A stretch of 64,000 nt of DNA from Thiomonas sp. X19 (lineage in GTDB: Bacteria > Pseudomonadota > Gammaproteobacteria > Burkholderiales > Burkholderiaceae_C): assembly GCF_900089495.1 (NCBI RefSeq), contig NZ_LT605203.1:483501-547500 (forward strand), written 5' to 3'. Each line of letters opens with the position of its first letter. The stretch's first letter is position 1. Positions 17,723-27,552 of the stretch are shown here, piece after piece. Under the pieces are notes generated by a model that saw nothing but the letters and a program-made list of their open reading frames with translations, ran no database searches and was not told the DNA's origin. A program made the position numbers and the translations under genes.

Positions 17723-19086
17723 GGGCGCCGATTCGAGTGCGGAGTCCATCACTGGGCGGCCTCCGAGGCCCGTGGCGCAACGTCCCATCGATCGGCGGGA
17801 GTGCGGCCTTGCGCCGCCTGGCTCTTGGTGCCGCGCTGACTGTTGCGGCTTTGTTGGCGGGCTGCGGCGGCGGTGGCGGGGGCAGTGCTCCGAGTGACCC
17901 GCCCGCGAGCCGAAACCCTCCCGTCAGCCTGGCGAATCCGCCGAGCGGGCCTAACGTCGTGCCGGTCGGCATCCTGCAGCTCGCAAGTACCGGCTCGAAT
18001 ACCGCCACCGGCTCGAATACCGCCAATACACCCTATGTCACGGTGACGGTCTGCAACAGCTCAGGCCGTTGCGTCCGCATTCCCGATGTGCTGGTCGATA
18101 CCGGCTCCGCCGGCCTGCGCCTGTTCGCCAGTTCCGCGCTCAATGGCCTGTACCTGCCGGCCGTGACCACCGGTACAGGAGGTGAACTCGCAGCCTGCGC
18201 CCAGTTCGCCTCGGGCTACACCTGGGGCAGCATGCGTGCGGCCATGGTGCAGATCGGCGGCTTGAGCACCGGCGGGGCGATTCCGATCGAAGTCATCGGC
18301 GACACCAGCATCCCCCAGACGGCGCCGCAAGCCTGCCAGAACCAGGGCCGAGATTTTTCCAAGTCGTTAAGCAGCGTGGTCAACGGCATTCTCGGCATCA
18401 GTAATTTTCAGTACGACTGCGGCGTCGCGTGCACCTATCCGCCATCGGCCTATGCCGCGCAAAACACGCCCAGTCCCGGCGTCTACTACGACTGCAATGG
18501 CGGCACCTGCACGGAAACCAGCGCCAGCTATGCGCAGCAAGGCATCAATCCGATTGCCGCTTTTCCTGCCGGCTACAACAACGGCAGCATCCTGACGTTG
18601 CCTGCCGCCTCGCTGCCTTGGGGCTCACAAGCGGCCACCGGCGTGCTGATCTTTGGCATCAATACCGCGAGCAACAACCAGTTGCCGGCTGGGGCGCAGG
18701 TGTTCGCGCTCGACCGCTACGGCAACCTGCCGATCACGGTCAACGGCAGCGGTGGCACCGGCTTCATCGACAGCGGCTCGAACGGCTATTACACCGCGCT
18801 CAATCTGCCGGCCTGCACGCAATCCAGCGGTTTCTATTGCCCGAGCCCGGCAGCGAACGTGGCGTTGCAGCTGAGTTCGGGGGCGGCGTCGTCGAGCACC
18901 AGCATCACCATCGCCAACGCTGACACCATGTTCCAGACCGGCAATGCCGCGCTGCCGGCCCTTGGGGGCACGGCGGCCATTACAGGCCAAGTGGATCTGG
19001 GTCTGCCGTTTTTCTACGGGCGCACGATCGGCACCGGCATCCAGCAGGCTCCGCATTCGAACGACTACGGTTTCGTCGCGTTCTAG
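17719..19086 (+). CDS. DUF3443 lipoprotein with retropepsin-like DTGS/DSGS motifs
   Basis: The 455 aa protein has a lipobox (LLAGC, Cys49), a Gly/Ser linker and the DUF3443 domain. Two aspartyl-protease-like motifs are visible: VLVDTGSAGLRLF (about residue 126) and GTGFIDSGSNGYY (about residue 348), spaced as in two-lobed pepsin folds. It has several cysteines (CGVACTY, DCNGGTC, PACTQ, FYCPS) that could form disulfides. This suggests a lipid-anchored periplasmic aspartyl-protease-like protein, but catalytic activity is an inference. It is translationally coupled to the DUF2844 gene. Confidence 0.82.
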   Translation: MRAPIRVRSPSLGGLRGPWRNVPSIGGSAALRRLALGAALTVAALLAGCGGGGGGSAPSDPPASRNPPVSLANPPSGPNVVPVGILQLASTGSNTATGSNTANTPYVTVTVCNSSGRCVRIPDVLVDTGSAGLRLFASSALNGLYLPAVTTGTGGELAACAQFASGYTWGSMRAAMVQIGGLSTGGAIPIEVIGDTSIPQTAPQACQNQGRDFSKSLSSVVNGILGISNFQYDCGVACTYPPSAYAAQNTPSPGVYYDCNGGTCTETSASYAQQGINPIAAFPAGYNNGSILTLPAASLPWGSQAATGVLIFGINTASNNQLPAGAQVFALDRYGNLPITVNGSGGTGFIDSGSNGYYTALNLPACTQSSGFYCPSPAANVALQLSSGAASSSTSITIANADTMFQTGNAALPALGGTAAITGQVDLGLPFFYGRTIGTGIQQAPHSNDYGFVAF

Positions 19087-19139
19087 GGAACTGTCGACGC
19101 TCTTGCTGCGCCTTCGGCCAGACGGCGGAGGGTGCCGCC

Positions 19140-20189
<1,050 letters not shown>

Positions 20190-20194
20190 GCCGT

Positions 20195-20773
20195 TCAGCC
20201 CTTGGCCAGCGCCTTGAGCGCCTGGCGGATGCCGTCGTCCACGCCGCTGTCGGTGGGCAGCTTGGCGACGGCGGCGCTGGCTTCGCGCTCGGAATACCCC
20301 AACGCGAGCAGCGCCTGCAGCACGTCGGCATGGCCGGGCGCGGTGATGCCGCCCACCGCGCGGCCGAGGTCGGGGCCGAGCTTGCCGCGCAATTCCAGCA
20401 ACAGACGTTCGGCGGTTTTCTTGCCGATGCCGGGCACGCGCGTGAGCCGGGCCGGGTCTTGTGCGGCGATGGCCTGGGCCAGCTCGTTCACGCTCAGACC
20501 CGACAGCACCGCCAGGGCGATGCGCGCGCCCACGCCGGAAATCTTGATGAGTGCGCGAAACGCCTCGCGCTCCTGCGCGGTGGCGAAGCCGTAGAGCTGG
20601 TGCGCGTCTTCGCGCACCGCCAGATGCGTCAGCAGCGTGACGGGCTGGCCCACGGCGGGCAGACCGTAGAGCGTGCTCATGGGCACGTCGATCTCGTAGC
20701 CGACACCGGCGCAGTCCACCAGGAGTTGCGGCGGGGTCTTGTCCAGCAGGGTGCCGTGAATGCGTCCGATCAT
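20195..20773 (-). CDS. ruvA: Holliday junction DNA helicase subunit RuvA
   Basis: RuvA forms the tetramer that binds Holliday junctions and loads RuvB. The 192 aa protein begins [20 protein letters not shown] (OB-fold domain I), has the helix-hairpin-helix motifs [17 protein letters not shown] and [19 protein letters not shown] in domain II, and a C-terminal RuvB-binding domain with [17 protein letters not shown] chose the ATG at 20773 where homology starts. It diverges from fabA with about 100 bases between them. Confidence 0.96.
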   Translation of the reverse strand: MIGRIHGTLLDKTPPQLLVDCAGVGYEIDVPMSTLYGLPAVGQPVTLLTHLAVREDAHQLYGFATAQEREAFRALIKISGVGARIALAVLSGLSVNELAQAIAAQDPARLTRVPGIGKKTAERLLLELRGKLGPDLGRAVGGITAPGHADVLQALLALGYSEREASAAVAKLPTDSGVDDGIRQALKALAKG

Positions 20774-20871
20774 GCCGAGGACTTTAGCAGCCCGGCCCGA
20801 CACGGCCGCCTGAAGCGGCCAGCGCCAGCCTGGCGCCGACTAAACTGCAAGGTTTCGTTGCGCCTGCGCCC

Positions 20872-21387
20872 ATGAAACCCCAGTCCTCCTACACCCACGA
20901 CGAGCTCGTGGCCTGCGGCCACGGCAAGTTGTTCGGCCCCGGCAACGCCCAGTTGCCCCTCGACAACATGCTGATGATGGACCGCATCGTTCACATTGCC
21001 GACCACGGCGGCGGTTATGGCAAGGGCGAGATCCGCGCCGAGCTCGACATCAGGCCCGAACTGTGGTTTTTCGGTTGCCATTTCGACGGCGATCCGGTGA
21101 TGCCCGGTTGCCTGGGGCTGGACGCGATGTGGCAGCTGGTGGGTTTTTATCTCGGCTGGATGGGCGCGCCGGGCCGCGGCCGGGCGCTGGGCGTGGGCGA
21201 GGTGAAATTCACCGGCCAGGTGCTGCCCTCGGCCAAGATGGTGACGTATCACATCAACCTCAAGCGCGTGATCAACCACCGCCTGGTGATGGGCATCGGC
21301 GACGGCGTGATGTCGGTCGATGGCCGTGAGATCTACACCGCCAAAGACTTGCGCGTCGGCCTGTTCACGTCCACCGAAGGGTTCTGA
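20872..21387 (+). CDS. fabA: 3-hydroxydecanoyl-ACP dehydratase/isomerase FabA
   Basis: FabA dehydrates 3-hydroxydecanoyl-ACP and isomerises trans-2 to cis-3-decenoyl-ACP, the branch point for unsaturated fatty acid synthesis. The 171 aa hot-dog protein carries the catalytic pair His70 ([16 protein letters not shown]) and Asp84 (GLDAMWQ), at the same numbers as the E. coli enzyme. No fabB neighbour lies in the window. A TAAACT element just upstream could be its -10 box. Confidence 0.96.
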   Translation: MKPQSSYTHDELVACGHGKLFGPGNAQLPLDNMLMMDRIVHIADHGGGYGKGEIRAELDIRPELWFFGCHFDGDPVMPGCLGLDAMWQLVGFYLGWMGAPGRGRALGVGEVKFTGQVLPSAKMVTYHINLKRVINHRLVMGIGDGVMSVDGREIYTAKDLRVGLFTSTEGF

Positions 21388-21391
21388 CAAT

Positions 21392-21422
21392 CCGGGGGTG
21401 CCGCAGTGCGCGGCGCCCCCGG
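21392..21422. terminator. Convergent hairpin between fabA and leuA
   Basis: CCGGGGGTGCCGC and GCGGCGCCCCCGG form a 13-bp stem with one wobble pair and a 5-base loop, placed five bases after the fabA stop and six before the leuA stop. There is no U-tract, so it is a stable shared 3' hairpin rather than a textbook intrinsic terminator. Confidence 0.6.
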
Positions 21423-21427
21423 GCAAT

Positions 21428-23140
21428 TCAGGCCACGGCCTTGAGCTTGGCCTGCAGGCCCTTGAGCAGGGGCTCGCGTTCGGCGGCGTCGGCGCGCTCC
21501 AGCAGGCGGTTGGCGCCGGAGATGATGGCGCGGATCGATGCCGTGACGATGTTCGGGTCGATGCCGACGCCGAAGGTCGACGCCGTCATGCCCTCCATCG
21601 CCACTTCCACCATGGCCACGGCGCGCGCGCCCGAACCCAGGCCCAGCGCGCGTTCCTCATAGCTTTGCACCACCAGCGGCAAGTGCAGAGCCTGCACCGC
21701 GGCGTCGATCGGGCCGTTGCCCTCGCCGCGCAGCGAGACGCGCCGGCCGTCCACCTCCAGCTCCATCCGAATGCCCTGCTGCTGGCCGTGCTCGGTGAGG
21801 TGGTGCGTGACATAGCGCAGCGGTTCCTCGGCCTTCACATAGGTCTGCTCGAACATGGCCCACAGCTCCTGCGCCGTGACCTCCAGGCCTGTCGCGTCGG
21901 TGTGCTGTTGCACCACGCCGCTGAATTCCACCTGCAGGCGCCGCGGCATGACCAGACCGTAAGCCGACTCCAGCAGGTAGGCGATGCCGCCCTTGCCCGA
22001 CTGGCTGTTGACGCGAATGACCGAGTCGTAGGCACGGCCGAGGTCCGCCGGATCCACCGGCAGGTAGGGCACTTCCCACATGGCGGTGGCTTTCTGCGCC
22101 GCGAGGCCTTTCTTGATGGCGTCCTGGTGGGAGCCGGAAAACGCCGTGAACACCAGGTCGCCCACATACGGGTGGCGCGGGTGGATGGGCAACTGGTTGC
22201 AGTCTTCCACCGCGCGGGCGACGGCGTTGATGTTGGAGAAATCCAGCCCCGGATGAATGCCCTGCGAATACAGGTTCAGCGCCAGCGTGACGAGGTCCAC
22301 ATTGCCGGTGCGCTCGCCGTTGCCGAACAGGCAGCCCTCGATGCGGTCGGCCCCGGCCATCACCGCCAGCTCAGCCGCCGCCACGGCGCAGCCGCGGTCG
22401 TTGTGCGGATGCACCGACAGGACGATGCTGTCGCGCCGGTTCAGGTGGCGGTGCATCCACTCGATCTGGTCGGCGTAAACATTGGGCGTGCTCATCTCCA
22501 CCGTGGCCGGCAGGTTGAAAATGATCTTGTTCTCGGGCGTGGGCTGCCAGACCTCGGTGACGGCATTGCACACCGACGCCGCGAAGGGCAGCTCGGTGCC
22601 GCTGAACACCTCGGGGCTGTACTGGAAGGTCCATTTCGTCTCGGGCCGCTCGGCGGCGAGCTGCTTGATGAGGGTGGCGGCGTTCACCGCGATTTGGGTG
22701 CAGCCGGCTTCGTCCACGTTGAACACGATGCGGCGGAAATTCGGCGCCGTGGCGTTGTAGACATGCACGATGGCCCGCTTGGCGCCACGCAGCGACTCGA
22801 AGCTGCGACGGATGAGGTCTTCGCGCGCCTGGGTCAGCACTTCGATGGTCACGTCATGCGGAACATGGCCGCCTTCGATGAGCTCGCGCACGAAGTCGAA
22901 ATCGGTCTGCGAGGCCGAGGGAAACGCCACCTCGATCTGCTTGACGCCAATGCCGCACAGCAGCTTGAACATGCGCATCTTGCGTTGCGCGTCCATCGGC
23001 TCGAACAGCGCCTGGTTGCCGTCGCGCAGATCGGTGCTCATCCAGATGGGCGGCTGGCTGATGACCTGGTCGGGCCAGGTGCGGTCTTTCAAACCCACGG
23101 GCGGCATGGGGCGGTATTTGGTCTGCGGGTGCTTCAACAT
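21428..23140 (-). CDS. leuA: 2-isopropylmalate synthase
   Basis: LeuA condenses acetyl-CoA with 2-ketoisovalerate, the first committed step of leucine synthesis. The 570 aa protein is of the long LeuA type 2 class. It shows the catalytic [15 protein letters not shown], the metal-binding [17 protein letters not shown] and [19 protein letters not shown], and a C-terminal regulatory domain ending near [21 protein letters not shown] chose the ATG at 23140, since [20 protein letters not shown] is the conserved N-terminus and a GGAG motif precedes it. It is monocistronic here, with a long leader that may contain an attenuator. Confidence 0.95.
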   Translation of the reverse strand: MLKHPQTKYRPMPPVGLKDRTWPDQVISQPPIWMSTDLRDGNQALFEPMDAQRKMRMFKLLCGIGVKQIEVAFPSASQTDFDFVRELIEGGHVPHDVTIEVLTQAREDLIRRSFESLRGAKRAIVHVYNATAPNFRRIVFNVDEAGCTQIAVNAATLIKQLAAERPETKWTFQYSPEVFSGTELPFAASVCNAVTEVWQPTPENKIIFNLPATVEMSTPNVYADQIEWMHRHLNRRDSIVLSVHPHNDRGCAVAAAELAVMAGADRIEGCLFGNGERTGNVDLVTLALNLYSQGIHPGLDFSNINAVARAVEDCNQLPIHPRHPYVGDLVFTAFSGSHQDAIKKGLAAQKATAMWEVPYLPVDPADLGRAYDSVIRVNSQSGKGGIAYLLESAYGLVMPRRLQVEFSGVVQQHTDATGLEVTAQELWAMFEQTYVKAEEPLRYVTHHLTEHGQQQGIRMELEVDGRRVSLRGEGNGPIDAAVQALHLPLVVQSYEERALGLGSGARAVAMVEVAMEGMTASTFGVGIDPNIVTASIRAIISGANRLLERADAAEREPLLKGLQAKLKAVA

Positions 23141-23199
23141 GGCGGCAGTCTCCGGCAAGGCAATCGAAATCGGAAGGCGTTCAGCGCAAACGCTGAACT

Positions 23200-23319
23200 T
23201 CAAGGAGCGACGTGATGGCAGCCTGACTGTCGCGCACGCAGGGCCAGGCTGCCGCTGCGTAGTCGTAGCAGGAGGCGGCTGGGTGTGATGCGTGCGGCGA
23301 GCGTGGCGAATGGCGACAT
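23200..23319 (-). CDS. Putative leucine leader peptide 2
   Basis: This 39-codon ORF ends 59 bases before leuA. Its middle reads [18 protein letters not shown], with Leu codons CTC, CTG, CTA, CTA, CTG and CTG; CTA is rare in this GC-rich genome. It ends just before an 8-bp hairpin. Leader peptides rich in the regulated amino acid control leu operons by attenuation in gammaproteobacteria, and the same role is inferred here. The ribosome site is weak, so translation is unproven. Confidence 0.35.
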   Translation of the reverse strand: MSPFATLAARITPSRLLLRLRSGSLALRARQSGCHHVAP

Positions 23320-23416
23320 GGGGCGGAGCTTCTGGGTCAGGCGGCTTCTGCGGCTTGCGCTGTGGTGCAGCGATTCGATCCCGGGCGGGACGGCGGCAGA
23401 GCCGTGCGGGGGCGGA

Positions 23417-23533
23417 TCAGGGGCGCGCCGGGCGCAGTCGCCGCGCGCCATCCACACGCAGTAGGCGCAGCATCTGGGCACGCTGCATGGCCATCAGGGC
23501 TGCGGCCGAGGTGCATGTGGTGGAGATGCGCAT
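23417..23533 (-). CDS. Putative leucine leader peptide 1
   Basis: This 38-codon ORF begins about 24 bases after the predicted transcription start. It contains AQMLRLLRVDGARRLRPARP, with Leu codons including one rare CTA, and is followed by GC-rich self-complementary sequence. It is the promoter-proximal alternative to the second leader ORF. Only one of the two, or neither, may be translated. Confidence 0.3.
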   Translation of the reverse strand: MRISTTCTSAAALMAMQRAQMLRLLRVDGARRLRPARP

Positions 23534-23563
23534 GGTGGATGAACAAGGCTTCATAGCCCTGCA

Positions 23564-23592
23564 ACAGTAGCAAAAACGCTGCCTTGCGTCAA
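23564..23592 (-). promoter_or_regulatory. Sigma-70-type promoter of leuA
   Basis: On the minus strand TTGACG (-35, 23587-23592) and TACTGT (-10, 23564-23569) are separated by exactly 17 bases. The position between the AraC gene and leuA, reading towards leuA, fits a leuA promoter with a long leader. Confidence 0.6.
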
Positions 23593-23696
23593 ACGCAAGG
23601 GGAATGAACGCCCAGAGCGTACGCCGCGCCGCCGGCTCCGCGCCAGAGCAGCCCCGACGCGTGCCGATCGATCCCCCCATACGATCCCGGCTGGCC

Positions 23697-24557
23697 TCAA
23701 GCCACGGGAACGGCGCCGCCTGGCTCAGCGCTGGCCACGCCTTCCTGACCAGGAGTGGCGCCGGCGTCGCGCAGCGCGCCCCGGTTCTGGAAATACGCCG
23801 CCGGAGTGGTTCCCAGGGCCTGGCGAAACACCTTGATGAAGGCGCTGACACTGTCATACCCCAGCGACAGCGCCACATGCTTGACGGCCTGGCCCGTGGC
23901 CAGCCATTCCAGCGCCTGGGTCAGGCGCGCCCATTGCCGCCACTGCGCGAAGGTCATGCCGGTTTCCTGCACGAATTTGCGGCTCAGGCTGCGCGGGCTG
24001 ATGTCGGCCCAGTGCGCCCATTGCTCGAGACGCCGCGGGTTGGCGACATCGGCCAGCAGGGCGCGGGCGATGGCGAGCAGGCGCGCATCCGTCGGCCAGG
24101 GCAGTTGCAGCGGCTCGGTGGGAGTCTGGCGGATTTCGTCCAGCAGCACCAGCAGCAGGCGCATCTGCGCCGGGCCCAAGGGCTTGTCGGGCGACCAGGC
24201 CACGGCTCGCTGCATCACCATCACGGCCAGCGGGCTGGCCTGGAAGTTGGTGGGCTCGGCCGGCAGGTCGCCGCAGAACTCTGCGGCCAGGAACGCGCCG
24301 AAACCCGCCGTGGGGCCGTAGGACTGCACCGCGTGCGGTACGCCCGGCGGCATCCAGCCGATGCCGCGCGGCGGCGCGAGGAAGCGCCCGCGTGCGGTTT
24401 CGACCGCGACCAAGCCCTCGGTCAGCAGGAACAGGGTGCCGCGTGCGTGCACATGGGGGGTCGGATCGAAGGCCACCTCATTGCGCACATTGACGGCAAT
24501 GAGTTCGGCGCCGCCACCGCTGTCGATGATCTGCTGGATGTCACAAGAAAGTCCCAT
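23697..24557 (-). CDS. AraC-family transcriptional regulator
   Basis: The 286 aa protein has an N-terminal cupin-like sensor domain (FDPTPHVHARGTLFLLTEGL) and a C-terminal pair of HTH motifs. The second, with HVALSLGYDSVSAFIKVFRQ followed by ALGTTPAAYF, is the AraC signature. The first is WADISPRSLSRKFVQETG. It is transcribed divergently from a NodT-MFP-RND efflux operon and is probably its regulator; the effector is unknown. The 236-base divergent region contains an AT-rich stretch close to this gene. Confidence 0.9.
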   Translation of the reverse strand: MGLSCDIQQIIDSGGGAELIAVNVRNEVAFDPTPHVHARGTLFLLTEGLVAVETARGRFLAPPRGIGWMPPGVPHAVQSYGPTAGFGAFLAAEFCGDLPAEPTNFQASPLAVMVMQRAVAWSPDKPLGPAQMRLLLVLLDEIRQTPTEPLQLPWPTDARLLAIARALLADVANPRRLEQWAHWADISPRSLSRKFVQETGMTFAQWRQWARLTQALEWLATGQAVKHVALSLGYDSVSAFIKVFRQALGTTPAAYFQNRGALRDAGATPGQEGVASAEPGGAVPVA

Positions 24558-24793
24558 GGTTCCGGTTTGGCTGATTCGCGATATAAGTTGGCATAGTAAA
24601 GCGACTGCGCCAGGATTTGTGCGTCTAAGATGGATCGACCGCTTGGTTTGGGCCGCGGCGGGAATGGGGGCCTTTCCCTAGAATCGGCGTCCATTGACCG
24701 CGCGACCAGCGCAAGTTGGCGCGCTGGCCCCTCCCGTGTCGATTCCCCGCCGGCTCGCTCGTCGTCACCATGCCGCACTGCAAACAGGACTAG

Positions 24794-26287
24794 ATGGCTA
24801 TGCACCGATTGACCGCGCCCCGGCGCGCCTTATGGATGGCCCTGGGCACCGCGCTGCTGGCCGGTTGCACCACGGTCGGGCCGAATTTCAAGGCGCCGGC
24901 CGCCCCCGCGGTGGGTGGCTACACGCGCGAAGCACTGCCGGCTGGCATCGCATCGGCGCCCGGCGCCATGGGCGGGGCGCAGAACTTGGTCGCGACCCAA
25001 GCGGTTGCGGCCGACTGGTGGACCAGCTTCGGCGCGGCGCGGCTCAACACGCTGGTGGCCCAGGCGCTGCAAAACAGTCCGTCCCTGGCCGCGGCCGAAG
25101 CCACCTTGCGCCAGGCGCAGCAAACCTACGCGGCGCAAGCCGGCTCCACGCTGTACCCCACGGTCAACGCCAAGCTCGCGGCCAGCCGCAATGCCGCCAA
25201 TGCATCGAGCTTCGGCCAGCGGGGCGGTGGCCAGAACATCTACAACCTCTACAACGCCGGCATCGCCGTGGGTTACAACCTCGACCTGTTCGGCGGCAAT
25301 CGCCGCGCCCTGGAGGCCCTGGCGGCGCAGACCGACTACCAGGCCTACCAGCTCGCCGGCGCGCGCTTGTCCCTGGCTGGCAACGTGGTCACCACCGCCT
25401 TTGGCCAAGCGCAGGTGGCGGCGCAGATCGAGGCCACCGAAGCCATCCTCAAGGCGCAGCAAAGCCAGTTCGATATTGCCCGCAAACGCTTCGAACTGGG
25501 CGCCGCGGCCAAGGCCGACGTGCTCACCCTGCAAACCCAGGTGGAGCAAACCCGCGCCACCTTGCCGCCGCTGCGCAACAAACTGGAGCAGGCCGACCAT
25601 CTGTTGGCGGTGCTGATCGGCCAGGCGCCGGGTGCGGCCGACGTGCCGCGCTTCACCCTGGCCGATTTCCAGTTGCCCGCGACCTTGCCGCTGGTCGTGC
25701 CCTCCGAGCTCGTGCGGCAGCGCCCTGACATCCAGGCCTCCACCGCGCTGCTGCACGCGGCCACGGCGCAGTATGGCGTGGCGGTGTCCAACCTCTACCC
25801 GCAGCTCAACCTCAGCGCCAGCCTGGGCACGCAGGCGCTCACCACAGGCGCGTTGTTCGGGCCGGGCTCGATGATCTGGAGTCTGGCCGGCTCGCTGGCG
25901 CAGCCGCTGTTCAACGCCGGGCTGAAGGCCGGCGCGAATGCTGCCGAAGCCAGCCTGCAGGCCGCCGGTGCGAATTACCAGCAGACCGTGCTGCAGGCGC
26001 TGCGCAACGTGGCCGATGTCCTGCGCCAGCTCGACAACGACGCCCAGACCCTGCAAGCACAGGCCGCGGCGGATGCCTCGGCGCAGGAATCGCTCAAGCT
26101 CGTCGAGCAGCAATACAAGCTCGGCGCGGCCAGCTATTTGCAACTGCTTACCGCGCAGCAGCAGGAGCAGCAGACCCGCATCGGTCTGATTGCCGCACAG
26201 GCAGCGCGCCTGGCCGACAGCGCGGCGCTCTACCAGGCCATGGGCGGCGGTGTGGTCACCACGGCCGAACCAGCCACGGGGCACTGA
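24794..26287 (+). CDS. RND efflux outer-membrane lipoprotein, NodT family
   Basis: This is the outer-membrane channel of an RND pump. It has a lipobox (ALLAGC, Cys25) followed by TTVGPNFKAP, typical of OprM-like proteins, and two OEP repeats with GYNLDLFGGNRRALEALAAQ in the first. The 497 aa length is normal. It is the first gene of the NodT-MFP-RND operon. A TAGAAT element about 100 bases upstream could be the -10 box. Confidence 0.93.
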   Translation: MAMHRLTAPRRALWMALGTALLAGCTTVGPNFKAPAAPAVGGYTREALPAGIASAPGAMGGAQNLVATQAVAADWWTSFGAARLNTLVAQALQNSPSLAAAEATLRQAQQTYAAQAGSTLYPTVNAKLAASRNAANASSFGQRGGGQNIYNLYNAGIAVGYNLDLFGGNRRALEALAAQTDYQAYQLAGARLSLAGNVVTTAFGQAQVAAQIEATEAILKAQQSQFDIARKRFELGAAAKADVLTLQTQVEQTRATLPPLRNKLEQADHLLAVLIGQAPGAADVPRFTLADFQLPATLPLVVPSELVRQRPDIQASTALLHAATAQYGVAVSNLYPQLNLSASLGTQALTTGALFGPGSMIWSLAGSLAQPLFNAGLKAGANAAEASLQAAGANYQQTVLQALRNVADVLRQLDNDAQTLQAQAAADASAQESLKLVEQQYKLGAASYLQLLTAQQQEQQTRIGLIAAQAARLADSAALYQAMGGGVVTTAEPATGH

Positions 26288-26335
26288 TGTCGGGTCTTCA
26301 ACCCCTTGCACAAAACAGCAAAAACGGAGTCATCG

Positions 26336-27478
26336 ATGACCAAAGGCACCACCAAACGCATGATCATCATGCTCATCATCGCCGCCGTGGTGGTAGGCGG
26401 CCTGGTGTGGTTTCAGCAGTTCAAGACCACCATGATCGGCAAGGCGATCAAGGGCATGTCGAATCCGCCGCAGACCGTGTCCACCATGGTGGCGCAGGAG
26501 TCGAGCTGGCAGCCCACGGTGGAAGCGCTGGGTAATCTGAGCGCCAGCCAACAGGCCAGCCTGAGCGCCGAAGTCGGCGGCCTGGTGACGGCGATTCATT
26601 TCGATTCGGGCGAGAAGGTTCGCGCCGGCAAAGCGCTGGTGGAGCTCAACCCGTCGCCGCTGAAAGCCCAACTCGCTCAGCTGCAGGCGCAGGCGGCGCT
26701 GGCCGAGCTCAACCTCAAGCGTGATACGGCCCAGCTCAAGGCGCAGGCCATCAGCCAGGCCGTGGTCGATACCGACGCCGCCACGCTGAAAAGTGCGCAA
26801 GCCCAGGTCGCGGCGCAGCAGGCGCTGATTGCGCAGAAAACCATCACCGCCCCGTTCAGCGGCCAGCTTGGCATTCGCCAAGTCAATCTGGGCCAGTATT
26901 TGGCGCCGGGCACGGCCGTGGTCACGCTGCAAAAGCTCGACCCGATGGAAGTCGATTTCACCGTGCCGCAGAACCAGATCGATCTGGTGCATGTGGGCAT
27001 GAATGCCGAGGTCCAGACCAGCGCCGTGCCCGGCAAGACCTTCGAGGCCAAGGTCACGGCGGTCGAGCCCCAGGTCAACACCACCACCCGCAACCTCACG
27101 GTGCGTGCCCGCGTGCCCAACCCCAAGGGCGAGTTGCTGCCCGGCGTGTTCGCCACGGTGCACATCACCCAGGGCCAGCCGCAGCAGTACGTCACGCTGC
27201 CCAATGCCGCGGTGGCCTACAACCCCTACGGCGCCACGGTGTTCATCGTGAAGGATGACGGCAAGGGGCCGGACGGCAAACCCAAGCTGATTGCCGAGCA
27301 GCGCTTCATCACCACCGGCCCGACGCGTGGCGACCAGGTGGCGGTTCTCAAGGGGGTGAAGGCCGGCGAGACGGTGGTGACGGCTGGCCAGCTCAAACTG
27401 CGCAACGGCTCGCCCATTCTGGTGAACAACAGTGTGCAGCCGGCCAACAGCGCGAACCCGCAAGTGCCGAACTCCTGA
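26336..27478 (+). CDS. RND efflux periplasmic adaptor (HlyD family)
   Basis: This membrane fusion protein has 380 aa. An N-terminal membrane anchor (about residues 8-25) is followed by the lipoyl halves (LSAEVGGLVTAIHFDSGEKV and TITAPFSGQLGIRQVNLGQY), an alpha-hairpin rich in Ala/Gln, and the beta-barrel with TAVEPQVNTTTRNLTVRARV, the RND-MFP signature. I chose the ATG at 26336 because ACGGAG lies upstream. The spacer to the pump gene contains short degenerate repeats of TGAACGTC. Confidence 0.93.
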   Translation: MTKGTTKRMIIMLIIAAVVVGGLVWFQQFKTTMIGKAIKGMSNPPQTVSTMVAQESSWQPTVEALGNLSASQQASLSAEVGGLVTAIHFDSGEKVRAGKALVELNPSPLKAQLAQLQAQAALAELNLKRDTAQLKAQAISQAVVDTDAATLKSAQAQVAAQQALIAQKTITAPFSGQLGIRQVNLGQYLAPGTAVVTLQKLDPMEVDFTVPQNQIDLVHVGMNAEVQTSAVPGKTFEAKVTAVEPQVNTTTRNLTVRARVPNPKGELLPGVFATVHITQGQPQQYVTLPNAAVAYNPYGATVFIVKDDGKGPDGKPKLIAEQRFITTGPTRGDQVAVLKGVKAGETVVTAGQLKLRNGSPILVNNSVQPANSANPQVPNS

Positions 27479-27552
27479 ACGTCTGAGCGTCCGACCGTCG
27501 AAGCTGAGCATCGAGCCTGAACGTCCAACCTGAACACCACGCGGCATCGCAC

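Larger units (their letters stand above)
23141..23557 (-). promoter_or_regulatory. Long leuA 5' leader, candidate leucine attenuator
   Basis: Transcription from the promoter at 23564-23592 would give a leader of about 420 bases. It contains two short ORFs with Leu-rich segments and rare CTA codons. It also has a 9-bp perfect hairpin (CAGGCTGCC/GGCAGCCTG at 23217-23225 and 23245-23253) inside the second ORF, and an 8-bp perfect hairpin with a 4-base loop (23179-23198) between that ORF and leuA. No U-tract follows, so termination or translation blocking is uncertain. Confidence 0.45.
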
